From JANXSS01 sp043729515 (GTDB lineage: Bacteria; Pseudomonadota; Gammaproteobacteria; Burkholderiales; Burkholderiaceae_D), in contig JAYTLK010000111.1 of the NCBI GenBank assembly GCA_043729515.1, forward strand, positions 1-51,446: a stretch of 51,446 nucleotides of DNA. Reading direction: 5' to 3'. A program made the position numbers and the translations under genes. The notes under the pieces were generated by a model that saw nothing but the letters and a program-made list of their open reading frames with translations, ran no database searches and was not told the DNA's origin. Positions within the stretch are counted from its first letter, which is position 1, and each line of letters begins with the position of its first letter. Below are positions 23,630-32,553 of this stretch, one piece after another.

Positions 23630-24971
23630 TGTGCCGCGCCATCAAGTCATACAACGTCGGCCGGCTGATGCCGAGCAGCTCGGACGCCTTGGCGACATTG
23701 CCGTCGACCCGCGCCAGCGCCTTGACCAGGGCTTTCTGTTCGGCTTCGTCACGTACCTGGCGCAGGTTCAGCGGCTCTTCATTCAACGGCACGGCACTCA
23801 AGCCAAGATCATCGGTGCCGATCTGCGTGCCGTCGACCATGATGACGGCGCGCTTGATGCAATTTTCCATTTCCCGCACGTTGCCCGGCCAGGCGTAGGC
23901 CTCGATCTGGGCCAGCGCTTCAGGACTGAAATTGAGCGAGCTGCGACCTTCTTTCTGGCTGAACTTGTTCTTGAAAAAATGCGCCAGCAGCGCGGCGTCG
24001 CCGATGCGGTCGCGCAGCGGCGGGATCGTCACCACGATTTCAGAAAGCCGGTAATACAGATCCTCGCGGAAGCGCCCGGCCGCCGACAAGTCCTTCAGGT
24101 TCTGATGCGTCGCGCAGACGATCCGCACGTCGACCGCAATCTCGGTGCGTCCGCCGACCCGTTCGATGATCCGCTCCTGCAGGAAGCGCAGTAACTTTGC
24201 CTGCAGCGCCATCGGCAGGTCGCCGATTTCATCGAGAAAAAAGGTGCCGCCGCTGGCCATTTCGATCTTGCCGATGGTCTGTTTGGCGGCGCCCGTGAAG
24301 GCGCCTTTTTCATAGCCGAACAGTTCGCTTTCGAGCAGGTTTTCCGGGATGGCGGCGCAGTTGATGGCGACGAAGCGCTTGTCGCGGCGCGGACTGAACT
24401 GGTGCAGCGCGCGCGCCAGGACCTCCTTGCCGGTGCCGCTTTCACCGAGCAGCATGACGCTAGCCGACGATGGCGCGACTTTCTCGATGTTGCGGCAGAC
24501 CTTTAGCATGCCGGGGTCGCGGCTGATCAGGCCGGTCACCGGCGAATCGGCCTGGTTCTGCATCAGCTGGCGGTTCTTCTGCTGCAGGGCATGCAGATAG
24601 AAAGCGCGTTGCACCACCAGGCCCAGCATGTCCTGGTCGAACGGTTTCTGATGGAAGTCGTAAGCGCCCAGGCCAATCGCCTTCACCGCATTGTCATGAT
24701 CCTGGTTGCCGGTCAGGACGATTACCTTGGTGTCGGGCGCCAGGGCCAGGATTTGCTGCAGGGTCGCCAGGCCTTCGGTGGCGCCATCCGGGTCCGGCGG
24801 CAGTCCGAGATCCATCGTCACCACCGCTGGCTCGTGGCGACGGATCTGCGCCAGTGCGGCTTCGCGGTCGCCGGCGACGATCGCATCGTAGGCGTCGAAA
24901 CTCCAGCGCAACTGCTTCTGCAGCCCCGGGTCATCCTCGATGATCAACAGCTTCGATTTATCCTGGCTCAC
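23619..24971 (-). CDS. prsR: PEP-CTERM-box sigma-54 response regulator PrsR
   Basis: The 450-residue NtrC-type regulator has a receiver domain with phosphoacceptor Asp54 (VTMDLGLPP), an AAA+ domain with Walker A GESGTGKE and the sigma-54 contact loop GAFTGA, and a Fis-type C-terminal helix-turn-helix (NVAKASELLGISRPTLYDLM). It is the partner of PrsK, 17 bases upstream, and activates PEP-CTERM genes with RpoN. Both the PepA-like gene and the HprK-related operon in this window have sigma-54-type promoters, so both are predicted targets. Confidence 0.95.
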   Translation of the reverse strand: MSQDKSKLLIIEDDPGLQKQLRWSFDAYDAIVAGDREAALAQIRRHEPAVVTMDLGLPPDPDGATEGLATLQQILALAPDTKVIVLTGNQDHDNAVKAIGLGAYDFHQKPFDQDMLGLVVQRAFYLHALQQKNRQLMQNQADSPVTGLISRDPGMLKVCRNIEKVAPSSASVMLLGESGTGKEVLARALHQFSPRRDKRFVAINCAAIPENLLESELFGYEKGAFTGAAKQTIGKIEMASGGTFFLDEIGDLPMALQAKLLRFLQERIIERVGGRTEIAVDVRIVCATHQNLKDLSAAGRFREDLYYRLSEIVVTIPPLRDRIGDAALLAHFFKNKFSQKEGRSSLNFSPEALAQIEAYAWPGNVREMENCIKRAVIMVDGTQIGTDDLGLSAVPLNEEPLNLRQVRDEAEQKALVKALARVDGNVAKASELLGISRPTLYDLMARHNVR

Positions 24972-24988
24972 GATCGATCCTCATCTTG

Positions 24989-27076
24989 TCAGGCCGCTTG
25001 CGCGACGCTGTGTTCATCCCGCACATGCAACGGCAAATGGATGCGAAACACGGTGCCGCCCGGCTGCTGGCTGTGCACTTCGATCCGCCCTCCTAACTCC
25101 TGTATGTATTCCCGGCTTTCGAACACGCCGATGCCCATGCCGGCCGACTTGGTGGTCTCGAAGGGCTTGAACAAACGCTCGCGAATGAAATCCTCGTCCA
25201 TGCCGGAACCGGTATCGATGCACTCGATGATGGCTTCCCCCTGCGCCCGGGACAAGCGCACCGTGACCCGCCCTTCCTTCGGCGTCGCCTCGACTGCATT
25301 CTGGATGAGGTGGCCGATCACGCGTTCAAGCCGGGTCGCATCGGCCGTCACCATCAGGCCGGCATCGACGATGTCGAGCTGGGGCCGCGGATCGGCGCCT
25401 GACTTGATCGCCACCGCCTGTCGCAGCAGCCGGTCGAGCTGCAGCCGGGCTGATGATTCGACGGCCGAGCCGCGTGCCAGCTTGTGCAGCAACAGGCGCA
25501 TCTTCTGCACCGACAAATCGACGGTTTCCAGCATGTCGCGCTGGAATTCTGGATTGTGCTTGTGCCGCTCGGCATTTGCCACCAGCAGCGACAGCTGCGA
25601 CACCAGGTTCTTCAGGTCATGCACGATGAAGGTCGACATCCGATTGAAGGATTCGAACTGGCGCGCCACCATCAGCGCATTGGCCGATTCCTGCTGCGCC
25701 AGGTAACTCGCTGCCTGGCTGCCGGCGATCTTCAACAGATCGGTGACTTCCCAGTTCAAGGCCAGTCGGCTGCGGGCACGAGCCAGCACCACGAAACCGC
25801 ACAGCTCGGAATGCAGGATCAATGGCACCACCAGCCAGGCGCCTGAAACCTTCTGCAGCCATGGCGGCAGCGGCACATCATCGTAGCGCTCGGGCGACTC
25901 GCGGTATTCCTGCAAATCGACGACCCACTGCCGGCTGTGCAGGAACTGACAGAAGCGAGAATCGCGCGGCTCCAGTGCCTCGCCAACCGCCATGTTCCAG
26001 GCGGCCACCGGCTCGCAGTTGCCGTGTTCACGATGCAGGAACAGCGCGCCGCCCGGGCTTTCGACCAGCGCTGCGACAGCCTGGATCGCCCGTTCACCGA
26101 CCTGCGGGCCTCCGGCCGACAGCGTGCGGGTGAATCGCAACCACTCCTCCCGGTAATCGTAGTTGTAGCTGTAAAAATGCTTGCTGATGAAAACCTTGAG
26201 CCAGGATCGGAAGGTACCTGAAAACAACACCGCGAACAGCAGCAGCACCGCACCGAACAGGAAGGCGCCCTGCATCACGTTGCCCCAGGAACCGCCGAAA
26301 TAGCGCAGATAGTATCCGGCGGCGGCCATGGCCAGCAGATAGATCGCCGAGCCGAACAAGGCCACCGAATGAAACAGCGCCTGGCGCGAGACGGCAATGC
26401 CGAGCGACCAAGTCGGATTACGAGCAGCCGACAAGGCGATCAGGGGCGCGGTCAGGGCATTCACCGCGCCGCGGGCGATCCAGACTTCCGCATTCATCGC
26501 CCGAAACAGCATGGCGTCGCTGAAGAGATAGAAATCATAGGCAAACAGGCCGCCGACTCCCATGCAGGCAAACTTGATCGCCCAGCGCTCGCGTGCCGGT
26601 GCATTGCGATACACCTGCTCGACCAGCAGCATGCCGATGACCGCCACTGCCACCCGCGCCAGCACGCCTGTCACCAGGTTGCTGCCTGAACTGGCGACAC
26701 CGGGAAAAAGATGCACGGCCAGTGTTGCTGCGACCAACACCGCATACAAGACGCCGATGAAGAAAACCAATGCTCTTCGTCGCGGGCCGGCGCTGGTGGC
26801 ACTTGCTGGGGCGCCAAGAATGCCGAGCAGTTTGACCAGCAGGAATGTCCACGCGGCGTCGCGGGCCAGTTCCAGCAATTCAGTGAGCAGGGTAAGCGGC
26901 GTGCCGTGCAGAGTCAGGACGGCAATGGCGCCAGCCCATAGAGCAGTGATGCCTGCCGCTGCGGCAGTCGCGCCGGCGTTGGCATTGCGTCGCCACCGCG
27001 TCAGCAGCAGCATCGTCAGCAGCACGAACGCGGCTGCACAGACGCCGTAGCTATAGAAAGCGATTCCGGTCAGCAT
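24989..27076 (-). CDS. prsK: PEP-CTERM system histidine kinase PrsK
   Basis: The 695-residue kinase has about eight transmembrane helices in the first 290 residues, a GAF-like domain (about 320-460), and a kinase core with His486 (FIVHDLKNLVSQ), an N box (LIQNAVEATP) and a G box (DTGSGMDEDF ... GMGIGVFESREYI). It should sense an envelope or matrix signal and phosphorylate PrsR. It follows the sugar transferase gene by 44 bases in the same strand. Family length and order match the PEP-CTERM kinase family. The ribosome-binding site is poor, so expression may depend on upstream translation. Confidence 0.95.
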   Translation of the reverse strand: MLTGIAFYSYGVCAAAFVLLTMLLLTRWRRNANAGATAAAAGITALWAGAIAVLTLHGTPLTLLTELLELARDAAWTFLLVKLLGILGAPASATSAGPRRRALVFFIGVLYAVLVAATLAVHLFPGVASSGSNLVTGVLARVAVAVIGMLLVEQVYRNAPARERWAIKFACMGVGGLFAYDFYLFSDAMLFRAMNAEVWIARGAVNALTAPLIALSAARNPTWSLGIAVSRQALFHSVALFGSAIYLLAMAAAGYYLRYFGGSWGNVMQGAFLFGAVLLLFAVLFSGTFRSWLKVFISKHFYSYNYDYREEWLRFTRTLSAGGPQVGERAIQAVAALVESPGGALFLHREHGNCEPVAAWNMAVGEALEPRDSRFCQFLHSRQWVVDLQEYRESPERYDDVPLPPWLQKVSGAWLVVPLILHSELCGFVVLARARSRLALNWEVTDLLKIAGSQAASYLAQQESANALMVARQFESFNRMSTFIVHDLKNLVSQLSLLVANAERHKHNPEFQRDMLETVDLSVQKMRLLLHKLARGSAVESSARLQLDRLLRQAVAIKSGADPRPQLDIVDAGLMVTADATRLERVIGHLIQNAVEATPKEGRVTVRLSRAQGEAIIECIDTGSGMDEDFIRERLFKPFETTKSAGMGIGVFESREYIQELGGRIEVHSQQPGGTVFRIHLPLHVRDEHSVAQAA

Positions 27077-27120
27077 CGCGGCCAGCAGGGAAACGAACCG
27101 GAGTGGTAGCAGGCCACTGC

Positions 27121-28515
27121 TTACTGTCCCTTGCCGAAGACCACGACCTGCAGGGTGTCGATCAGGATCAGCAAATCAAGGAACAGGCTGTTGTTCTTGA
27201 CGTAGTAGAGGTCGTATTGCAGCTTCTGGATCGAGTCCTCGACTGACGCGCCGTATTGGTAGCGCACCTGCGCCAGTCCGGTGATGCCTGGCTTGATGCT
27301 GTGCCGGGCGTTGTAGAAGGCGACATCCTGGCAAAGCTGCTTGACGAAGAACGGCCGCTCCGGCCGCGGCCCGACGAAGCTCATGTCGCCCTTGACGACG
27401 TTCAATATCTGCGGCAATTCGTCGATGCGCAACTTGCGAATGACGCGACCCACCCGCGTGGTGCGCGGATCGGCGGAGGACGCCCACTGCGGCTTGCCGG
27501 CTTTCTCCGCATCCTTGCGCATGCTGCGAAACTTCAACACCATGAATGTTTTGCCATTCTTGCCGACACGTTCCTGCTGGTAGAAGATCGGCGCGCCATC
27601 TTCCAGGAAAATCAGCAGCCCGGCCACCAGCATGGCAGGCAGGCTGGCGGCGAAGATGACCAAGCTGACGACCAGGTCGAAGCCGCGCTTGCCGACTGCG
27701 CGCACGAAGCTCTGGTCAAAGCCGCCACCGAACACCAGCCAGCTCGGTTGCAGGGAATCGATGCGGATCTGATTTGCCTCACGCTCGAAGAACGACGCGG
27801 CATCGACCACCTTGATGCCGTTGAGCTTGCACTCGAGCAGTTCCTGGATCGGAAATGTGCCACCGCGCCGGTTTTGTACCGAGACCACGATTTCGCTGGC
27901 GTTGAATTTCTTGGCCAGGGATACCAACGAGCGATTCGCAGGCAACAGGGCGGTGCGCGGCACCTGGTTTTCCTCGCCGGCGACCGGAATGAATCCGATG
28001 ATGCGGTACTTGTGATACTGGGTGTTGTTCAGGGCCAGGTCGCCGCATTCCTTGGCCAGGCTACCGGAGCCCAGGAAAATGATGCGCGCTTCCAGCAGTT
28101 TCGATTCGGACGATTTGAAAAACACCAGCCGACCGACCAGCACGCCGGCGCCGCCGACCAGGGTCACGATGCCGAGCACGCCCCGTCCCAGATGAATATC
28201 CGGCAACAGGTAGAACACCAGCGTCATGATGCCGAAGCTGATGGCGCAGGCCGGCATCAAGCGGAGAAAAGTGTCCCGAAAGCCTTCCCGAAAATTCAGC
28301 TTGTACATGCCGAGGGCGCTCATGCTGAACAGCATGGCAGTTGCATAGATCACGGCCGTGACGAAGAAATTCTGGCTCTGGTCGGCGTAGGGCAAGCGAC
28401 CGTCCATGAAACGCAAGGCGGCGCCGAGATACGTCGCCGCCAGCAGGATCAGCAACTCCACCACGACCAGGCCCGATACCACCTTCGACACCGAGTGATT
28501 GAAAATCCTTAACAC
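27121..28515 (-). CDS. PEP-CTERM-associated initiating sugar transferase (EpsB-type)
   Basis: The 464-residue polyprenyl-phosphate sugar-1-phosphate transferase has four or five N-terminal helices, a CoA-binding-like Rossmann domain (IIFLGSGSLAKEC) and a C-terminal bacterial sugar transferase domain with KRGFDLVVSLV, FMVLKFRSMR and LRIDELPQILNVVKGDMSFV. It starts polysaccharide repeat synthesis on undecaprenyl phosphate. The GTG at 28515 has GGAG 7 bases upstream and gives the usual start MLRIFNHSV; an open frame extends 60 bases further. It is the first committed step of the exopolysaccharide encoded downstream on the opposite strand. Confidence 0.93.
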   Translation of the reverse strand: MLRIFNHSVSKVVSGLVVVELLILLAATYLGAALRFMDGRLPYADQSQNFFVTAVIYATAMLFSMSALGMYKLNFREGFRDTFLRLMPACAISFGIMTLVFYLLPDIHLGRGVLGIVTLVGGAGVLVGRLVFFKSSESKLLEARIIFLGSGSLAKECGDLALNNTQYHKYRIIGFIPVAGEENQVPRTALLPANRSLVSLAKKFNASEIVVSVQNRRGGTFPIQELLECKLNGIKVVDAASFFEREANQIRIDSLQPSWLVFGGGFDQSFVRAVGKRGFDLVVSLVIFAASLPAMLVAGLLIFLEDGAPIFYQQERVGKNGKTFMVLKFRSMRKDAEKAGKPQWASSADPRTTRVGRVIRKLRIDELPQILNVVKGDMSFVGPRPERPFFVKQLCQDVAFYNARHSIKPGITGLAQVRYQYGASVEDSIQKLQYDLYYVKNNSLFLDLLILIDTLQVVVFGKGQ

Positions 28516-28778
28516 GTTGCGACTCCAGAACTCGTTACGGCAACCAGCACAATGCCGGTCGACAGCCGCTTGCAACCGCCGCCGGCGCGCCAGGCCGGCA
28601 AGCCACGGTGCGCAGCCCCCTCCGCATAGTGCGGGTGGGCCACATTGTACGGCTTAGAAACAGGGATCGAGGTAAAGGAAGTGCATCCGTTCAACAGATT
28701 TAACAACCTGTTGCGGTTTGCATCACCAGGCCGGGAGTAGAAGGGCCCGATCAGACTATGTCGACAAGCGCTATCCGC

Positions 28779-29411
28779 TTAGAAAAAACTCTCTGGAATG
28801 ATCAGGACATCGCCAGGGCGCATCGCCGTGTTGGCGGAGATGTCCCCTTGCCGAATCAGATCGGCCACGCGAACGCCGAATGTCTGTTGCTTGCCATCGA
28901 CGAGTCGGACGATTGTCGCCTTGTTGCCGGAGGCGAATTCCGTAATCCCGCCGACGGCGATGATCACGTCCATCAGGGACATGTCCTGGCGGTATGGGAG
29001 CGCCTGCGGCTTGGCGGCTTGTCCGATCACGCGGATCTGTTCGGTGTAGGGACCAACGAAACCGGTAACGATGACGGTGACGACCGGCTGCTGTATGTAT
29101 TTTCCAAGAACTTTTTCGATATCACGCGCCAACTGTGTTGCAGTCTTGCCACTCGCCGGCAGATCTTCGACCAGCGGCGTCGTAATCTTGCCATCAGGCC
29201 GAACCGGCACCGTTTGCGACACTTCCGGGTTGCGCCACACCGTGATGTTGACGCTGTCGCCAGGCCCGATCAGGTAATCATGACTTGGCAGCGCTGCATC
29301 CATGGGAGGCGCCGGCAGACTACGCGTGGCACAGCCACCGAGGACCAGCATGGAGACACCGATCGCGCCCAGGGCGAGGCGTTGCACGACATTTTTGTTA
29401 ATGACATTCAC
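28779..29411 (-). CDS. XrtA/PEP-CTERM system polysaccharide export lipoprotein (Wza-like)
   Basis: The 210-residue lipoprotein has lipobox VLGGC with Cys27, then a Poly_export domain (YLIGPGDSVNITVWRNPEVS) and one SLBB-like domain (IRVIGQAAKPQALPY). It forms the periplasmic/outer-membrane part of the export channel for the polysaccharide. It lacks the long Wza C-terminal helix, as in other XrtA systems. It is divergent from the chain-length determinant gene and probably heads the minus-strand set with the sugar transferase and prsKR, although the 263-base gap to the sugar transferase could hold another promoter. Confidence 0.92.
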   Translation of the reverse strand: MNVINKNVVQRLALGAIGVSMLVLGGCATRSLPAPPMDAALPSHDYLIGPGDSVNITVWRNPEVSQTVPVRPDGKITTPLVEDLPASGKTATQLARDIEKVLGKYIQQPVVTVIVTGFVGPYTEQIRVIGQAAKPQALPYRQDMSLMDVIIAVGGITEFASGNKATIVRLVDGKQQTFGVRVADLIRQGDISANTAMRPGDVLIIPESFF

Positions 29412-29863
29412 TGGAGTTTCCTTTTGCCGTGATGAAGCGAGTTTTCAGAGTTCCTGCACCGAATCGTTTTCGTATTCTAAACAATCATTTAGTGTCAGAA
29501 CGTAAACAATGGTGTATTTGCTCCCCGCACAATGTTGCCTTATTTTATACTAAGGCTGTGTCGAAAAAACTGGCCGAATCGACATTTCTCCTGCCCGACA
29601 TCCACCGTAAAGTTAGGTTTTTAACTACCATTTGATGTATATGGTGTGAAGATCATTGCCTGCAAATTATATGTTGCAGATTGGATATATCCTGTAATAA
29701 ATGTTGCGTCTGTGGAATAAAGGCACGGTAAGATCGCACCGGTGTCCGTATCATCGAATTTTGTGCGTTACAGTATATAATCTCGGCGCTCTAAAAAGGC
29801 TGCCGGATCCTCGGAATATTTCCTATTTGCAATGCCGATACCAAGAATGGAGAGCGTCACGCA
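29412..29863. promoter_or_regulatory. AT-rich divergent control region of the exopolysaccharide genes
   Basis: This 452-base gap is clearly richer in A/T than the surroundings and encodes nothing recognisable. It contains a TGTCGA-N14-TCGACA inverted repeat (29559-29584), CTGCAA-N8-TTGCAG (29660-29679), a perfect GGATATATCC palindrome (29683-29692) and a TATAAT (29776-29781) placed for the plus-strand operon, with a leader of about 75 nt. No good sigma-54 promoter was found. Confidence 0.5.
29776..29781 (+). promoter_or_regulatory. Putative -10 box of the polysaccharide operon
   Basis: A perfect TATAAT 83 bases before the chain-length determinant ATG. The -35 region is not close to consensus, so an activator may be needed. 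Confidence 0.4.
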
Positions 29864-31405
29864 ATGGAGGAGTTATTAGCGCAGTTGATTTCCTTTGTGA
29901 AGGGAATCTGGAAGTACCGTTGGTATGCAATGGCCATCGCCTGGGCCGTCGTCACCGTCAGCTGGATCAGGATTTACACGTTGCCCAATAGCTATCAGAC
30001 AGCTGCCCGGGTGTACGTGGATACGCAGTCCATCTTGAAACCGCTGCTCTCCGGCATGACCACCCTGCCGAACGTTGATCAGCAGGTGTCGATCATGAGC
30101 CGTACGCTGATCAGCCGGCCGAATGTGGAGCGCGTCGTGCGCATGGTCGATCTTGACCTGAAGACCCGCTCCGTCAAGGACCATGACAAGCTCGTCGATG
30201 AGTTGATGAAGGACATCAAGATCTCCGGAACCACGAACGACGACATCTACTCCATTTCCTACACTGCTGAAGACCCGCAGGTCGTCAAGAACGTCGTGCA
30301 ATCCCTGCTGACGATTTTCGTCGAAGGCAGTTACGGCGACAAGAAGCAGGATTCGGTCAAGGCGGTGCGGTTCATCGACGAGCAGATCAGGGATTACGAG
30401 GCGCGCCTGGTGGCCGCTGAAAACAATCTGAAGGAGTTCAAGCTCAAGAATGGCGAAGCGCTGACCCGTTCGGGGGGCGACTTCACCGGCAAGATCAATG
30501 ACCTGCAGGAGTCCCTGAGCCAGGCCCGCCTTGACCTGAACGAAGCACAGCAGGCGCGCAATTCCATCAAGCGGGAAATCGCCGGAGAAGAGCCTTCCTT
30601 CGGCACCGAGCAGGATCAGCAGGCCGCCGCCGAAGCCGGTCCGAATCCCGAAATCGACGGCCGCATCGCCGGCCTGAACAAGAACCTCGATGCGCTGCGC
30701 CTGCAGTACACCGAAGCGCATCCGGACATCGTTTCGACCAAACGCCTGATCACCCAGCTTGAAGCACGCAAGGCAGAAGAAGCCAAGACCAAGAAACCGA
30801 CCGGCGAAATCGGCCGCAAATATACGCCGATGCTGCAGCAATTGAAGGTCGCGTTGTCGGACGCCGACGCGCGCGTGGCATCGATGCAGGCCCGGGTCGA
30901 TGAATATGCAAGCCGCATTGCCCGCCTGCGCGCATCGAGCGGCGTGATCCCGGAGATCGAGTCGGAATATTCCAAGCTCAACCGTGACTACCAGATCAAC
31001 AAGGCGAACTATGAAAAGCTGGTGGCCAGCCGCGAGGCAGCCAAGTTGTCGGGCAACCTGACCTCGACCACCGAAATGATGAGCTTCCGGATCATCGATC
31101 CGCCGATCCTGCCGACCAAGCCGATCGGGCCGAACCGGCCGCTGCTGGTGTCGTTGGCCTTCGTGGCGGCGCTGGTCGCCGGCCTGGCGGCAGCATTGTT
31201 GATGAGCCAGATCCGGCCGACTTTCATGAGCCAGGCGGCGCTGCGGGAGACAACCGGCTTCCCGGTTCTCGGTTCGGTTTCGATGAACTGGACGGACAAG
31301 GAAATCGGCCGGCGCCGGCGTAGCCTGGTTGCCTTCAGCATGGCGTTTGCCGTCCTGATTCTGATTTACGGTGGCACCCTGACCCGCATGTTGCTCAAGG
31401 CATGA
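29864..31405 (+). CDS. XrtA system polysaccharide chain-length determinant (Wzz-like)
   Basis: The 513-residue inner-membrane protein has one helix near each end (about 18-40 and 423-445), with another near the C-terminus, and a long coiled periplasmic region (IDEQIRDYEARLVAAENNLK, LNEAQQARNSIKREI). It belongs to the PEP-CTERM chain-length family (about 500 residues) that controls polymer length and docks the export channel. A GGAGAG site precedes the ATG. It is the first gene of the long plus-strand operon and partners the separate tyrosine kinase encoded next. Confidence 0.93.
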   Translation: MEELLAQLISFVKGIWKYRWYAMAIAWAVVTVSWIRIYTLPNSYQTAARVYVDTQSILKPLLSGMTTLPNVDQQVSIMSRTLISRPNVERVVRMVDLDLKTRSVKDHDKLVDELMKDIKISGTTNDDIYSISYTAEDPQVVKNVVQSLLTIFVEGSYGDKKQDSVKAVRFIDEQIRDYEARLVAAENNLKEFKLKNGEALTRSGGDFTGKINDLQESLSQARLDLNEAQQARNSIKREIAGEEPSFGTEQDQQAAAEAGPNPEIDGRIAGLNKNLDALRLQYTEAHPDIVSTKRLITQLEARKAEEAKTKKPTGEIGRKYTPMLQQLKVALSDADARVASMQARVDEYASRIARLRASSGVIPEIESEYSKLNRDYQINKANYEKLVASREAAKLSGNLTSTTEMMSFRIIDPPILPTKPIGPNRPLLVSLAFVAALVAGLAAALLMSQIRPTFMSQAALRETTGFPVLGSVSMNWTDKEIGRRRRSLVAFSMAFAVLILIYGGTLTRMLLKA

Positions 31406-31420
31406 TGCAGCACTGACCTG

Positions 31421-31459
31421 GCGCCTGCGGCCATACCGACCCGGTACGGCCGCAGGCGC
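31421..31459 (+). other. Strong intercistronic hairpin without T run
   Basis: GCGCCTGCGGCC and GGCCGCAGGCGC form a perfect 12-bp stem, with an internal TACC/GGTA stem. It lies between the chain-length determinant and tyrosine kinase genes. With no T run it is more likely an mRNA stability or processing element than a terminator. Confidence 0.75.
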
Positions 31460-31545
31460 GCCGACCGTTCCACATGCAGCAGGCAGGGCGCACAGCGCAA
31501 GCCGGCGGGGTACCGCAGCTGGCAAAAAATCGAAGGGAAAACGGC

Positions 31546-32553
31546 GTGAGTATTATCGAAAAAGCAGTCAACAGGCTCGATCAAAGCAAGGCCGATGCTG
31601 CGGCAAATTCCGCAGCATCGGCCGAGACTGGCATGGCGACCGGTCACGCCGCTGCGCCAAACCAGGCTGCGCAGCCGATACCGCAGGCAAGCGCTCCGGC
31701 AATTGCTACCCATGTGGTTCAACCGGCGGTTGCGCCCGCGGCGCATGTTGCACCGGCGGCGGCACCGATGGCCGTGCCGGCGGTCGCACCGTTCACCGCA
31801 GACGAGCACGACAGCGTCCGCCAGCACATCGTGCGGCGGGTCGACATCAGTGCCGATCGCCTTGCCGCCAACAACATGGTGACTGCCGACGGCGGACGCA
31901 ATCCGGTGGCCGAGGAATTTCGCGCCATCAAGCGCCCGTTGATCGACAACGCTTTCGCGCAAGATGGCCGGGCCGTCAACCGCAGCAACCTGATCATGGT
32001 CACCAGCGCCCTGCCCGGCGAAGGCAAGACATTTACGGCAATCAACCTGGCCATCTCGATCGCCATGGAACTCGACCATACGGTGCTGCTGATCGACGCC
32101 GACGTTGCGCGTCCGTCGGTCCTGCGCACACTTGGCCTGAAAGCCGAAGCCGGCCTGATGGACGTGCTGCTCGACGCCAAGCTCGATGTCGCCGATGTCC
32201 TGCTGAAGACAAACATCGATACCCTGAGCATTCTTCCTGCCGGCAAAAGCACCCGCCACGCGACCGAACTGCTGGCCAGCCAGACCATGAGCAGCCTGCT
32301 TGATGAGATCGCCTCCCGCTACCCGGACCGGATCGTGATTTTCGATTCGCCGCCACTGCTGCTGACCTCGGAAGCACGGGTCCTGGCAAGCCAGATGGGC
32401 CAGATCGTGGTCGTCGTTGAAGCCGAGACGACAACGATGCATGCCGTCAAGAGTGCGCTGAGCCAGATCGAGGGCTGCAGCAACGTCAATCTCGTCTACA
32501 ACAAGGCCAAGAGTTTTCCCGGTCAGGAAGATTATGGCTATTACTACAACTGA
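31546..32553 (+). CDS. XrtA-associated tyrosine autokinase (BY-kinase)
   Basis: The 335-residue cytoplasmic kinase starts with GTG (MSIIEKAVNRLDQ, the standard start of the family) after a GAAGGG site. An Ala/Pro-rich linker (20-85) precedes the catalytic domain with Walker A SALPGEGKT (Lys161), Walker A' LLIDADVARPS and Walker B RIVIFDSPP. The tail ends EDYGYYYN, a short Tyr cluster that is the likely autophosphorylation site. It pairs with the upstream chain-length protein to regulate polymerisation. Its 3' end overlaps the next gene by 20 bases. Confidence 0.93.
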   Translation: MSIIEKAVNRLDQSKADAAANSAASAETGMATGHAAAPNQAAQPIPQASAPAIATHVVQPAVAPAAHVAPAAAPMAVPAVAPFTADEHDSVRQHIVRRVDISADRLAANNMVTADGGRNPVAEEFRAIKRPLIDNAFAQDGRAVNRSNLIMVTSALPGEGKTFTAINLAISIAMELDHTVLLIDADVARPSVLRTLGLKAEAGLMDVLLDAKLDVADVLLKTNIDTLSILPAGKSTRHATELLASQTMSSLLDEIASRYPDRIVIFDSPPLLLTSEARVLASQMGQIVVVVEAETTTMHAVKSALSQIEGCSNVNLVYNKAKSFPGQEDYGYYYN

